In this document: positions 6,210-6,959 of the stretch, one piece after another
Numbering within the stretch: the first letter of the stretch is position 1
Layout: the number at the start of each line of letters is the position of its first letter
Assembly (NCBI GenBank): GCA_029858605.1
Contig: JAOUET010000100.1
Span: forward strand, 1-6,959
Length of the DNA: 6,959 bases
Direction of reading: 5' to 3'
Source of the DNA: Coriobacteriia bacterium
GTDB taxonomy: Bacteria > Actinomycetota > Coriobacteriia > Anaerosomatales > JAENZW01
Translations under genes and position numbers: made by a program
The notes under the pieces: generated by a model
What the model was told of the DNA's origin: nothing
The model's database searches: none
The model's input: only the letters and a program-made list of their open reading frames with translations

Positions 6210-6881
6210 ATGACCGATCGCATCTTGATGGCGCCGTCGATTCTTTCGGCCGACTTCACCCGGCTCGCCGAAGCCGTGGAGCTCATCGAGGCAGGTGGCG
6301 CGGACTACATCCATGTCGACGTGATGGACGGGCACTTCGTCCCGAACATGACGATCGGACCTCCCGTGGTCAAAGCGCTCAGTCGCGTTGCCTCGATGCC
6401 CCTCGACGTGCACCTGATGATCGACAACGCGGACTCCACGGTGCAGTGGTATCTGGATGCGGGAGCGGACATCGTGACCGTGCACGTGGAAGCCTGCGAT
6501 CATCTCCACCGAGTCATACAGTCGATTGTCGCGGCTGGAGCGAAGGCCGGCGTCTCGCTGAATCCCGCCACCCCGGTCGAGAGCCTCCAGGACGTCTTGG
6601 CCATCGTCGACCTGGTGCTCGTGATGAGCGTCAACCCAGGATTCGGCGGCCAGTCGTTCATCCCACACACGATCGAGCGTCTGAGGCGTCTGAGCGCTCT
6701 GTGTGCCGAGCAGGGCGCTTCACCCATCGTCGAGGTCGACGGCGGGATCGACGCGACGATCGCTCCGCTCGTGGCCGAAGCGGGCGCCCGCGTGCTGGTC
6801 GCCGGAAACGCCGTCTTCTGCCAAGAGGACCCCGTTGCGGCGATGAACGCGATACGCGCCGCGGGCGAGGCGGCGCTCTAG
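6210..6881 (+). CDS. rpe: Ribulose-phosphate 3-epimerase
   Basis: Metal-dependent TIM-barrel epimerase that interconverts ribulose-5-phosphate and xylulose-5-phosphate in the pentose phosphate pathway. The 223-residue length is standard. Signatures in order are APSILSADF (8-16), HVDVMDGHFVPN (35-46), DVHLMI (66-71), VSLNPATP (115-122), VMSVNPGFGGQSF (138-150), VDGGID (176-181) and VAGNAVF (197-203). The metal ligands H35, D37, H68 and D177 are all present, and D37 and D177 double as the acid-base pair. The start at 6210 gives the usual short lead into the first barrel strand. It is the last plus-strand gene of the cluster, 19 bases after gpsA. In Firmicutes rpe more often sits beside rsgA and the PrkC kinase, so this position is less usual. 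Its TAG stop overlaps the stop of a possible convergent frame. No rho-independent terminator is visible after it. Confidence 0.97.
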   Translation: MTDRILMAPSILSADFTRLAEAVELIEAGGADYIHVDVMDGHFVPNMTIGPPVVKALSRVASMPLDVHLMIDNADSTVQWYLDAGADIVTVHVEACDHLHRVIQSIVAAGAKAGVSLNPATPVESLQDVLAIVDLVLVMSVNPGFGGQSFIPHTIERLRRLSALCAEQGASPIVEVDGGIDATIAPLVAEAGARVLVAGNAVFCQEDPVAAMNAIRAAGEAAL

Positions 6882-6959
6882 CACCCCGGCGCCTGCGCGA
6901 GCACCTCATCCAAGAACCCGTCGGCAACCCGAGAGTTCGGATCTCGCGCACTCCAACAG
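6878..6959 (-). CDS. Possible C-terminal end of a convergent gene, family not recognised
   Basis: On the minus strand a frame is open from the right edge to a TAG at 6880-6878, giving 26 residues. They include RDPNSRVADGFLDEVL, an amphipathic, helix-like stretch that reads like a genuine protein end, and most third codon positions are G or C, as in the neighbours. The stop overlaps the rpe stop inside CTAG (6878-6881), so the two genes would converge with 3' ends touching. The plus-strand frames of this stretch show no start codon with a ribosome site. The composition is loosely like the last helix of LysR-type regulators, but this is only an impression and I assign no function. With only 26 residues, an untranslated spacer remains possible. 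Confidence 0.4.
   Translation of the reverse strand, partial: CWSARDPNSRVADGFLDEVLAQAPGC

Noticed and set aside
5219..6286. A 355-residue open frame on the minus strand opposite gpsA and the start of rpe.
   Set aside because: It mirrors the codons of gpsA, is rich in His, Arg and Asp, has no family motifs and has no room for its own regulatory region.
6930..6946. Hairpin CGAGA-GTTCGGA-TCTCG downstream of rpe, considered as a terminator or as a tRNA T-arm.
   Set aside because: The stem has only five pairs and no T-tract in either direction. The loop is one base out of register with the TTCRA pattern of a T-arm, and no acceptor, D or anticodon stems surround it.
1..6959. Possibility of a defence system, mobile element, CRISPR array or other accessory system.
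   Set aside because: Every sizeable stretch is covered by a recognisable core gene. No transposase, integrase, phage or toxin-antitoxin motif, no direct repeats and no composition break were seen.

Overview
This is a high-GC bacterial window carrying one dense housekeeping gene cluster. Eight plus-strand genes run head to tail from the left edge to position 6881: the 3' end of cmk (CMP kinase), plsC, ispH, a PDZ/radical-SAM DUF512-type protein, der, plsY, gpsA and rpe. Junctions run from a 4-base overlap to a 30-base gap (cmk/plsC -4, plsC/ispH 4, ispH/DUF512 4, DUF512/der 17, der/plsY 30, plsY/gpsA 1, gpsA/rpe 19). I see no internal terminator and no clear internal promoter, so it most likely behaves as one operon or a few tightly coupled ones. 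No gene-free stretch exceeds 300 bases. There are no tRNA or rRNA genes, CRISPR arrays, insertion sequences or long repeats.

The genes cover several linked core functions. GpsA makes sn-glycerol-3-phosphate, PlsY adds the first acyl chain from acyl-phosphate, and PlsC adds the second to give phosphatidic acid. Three of the four enzymes usually needed for this route are therefore here; PlsX is not. Cmk supplies CDP on the way to CTP, which is also used for CDP-diacylglycerol. IspH is the last step of the MEP isoprenoid pathway. Der is the double GTPase for 50S ribosome assembly. Rpe is the pentose-phosphate epimerase. The DUF512-type protein has no established function.

Gene order and composition suggest a member of the Actinomycetota or a related high-GC, probably anaerobic Gram-positive lineage, with Coriobacteriia-like groups a fair guess. 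cmk-plsC next to der recalls actinobacteria, while DUF512-der-plsY-gpsA and cmk-ispH recall clostridia. The oxygen-sensitive 4Fe-4S proteins (IspH and the radical-SAM-like protein) fit an anaerobe. This is inference from synteny and motifs.

At the right edge, a minus-strand open frame ends at 6878 and shares a CTAG palindrome with the rpe stop codon. It may be the C-terminal end of a convergent gene, which would mark the end of the plus-strand cluster. The region is largely ordinary core genome. The main point of interest is the uncharacterised radical-SAM-like protein and its fixed place beside der and the lipid genes.
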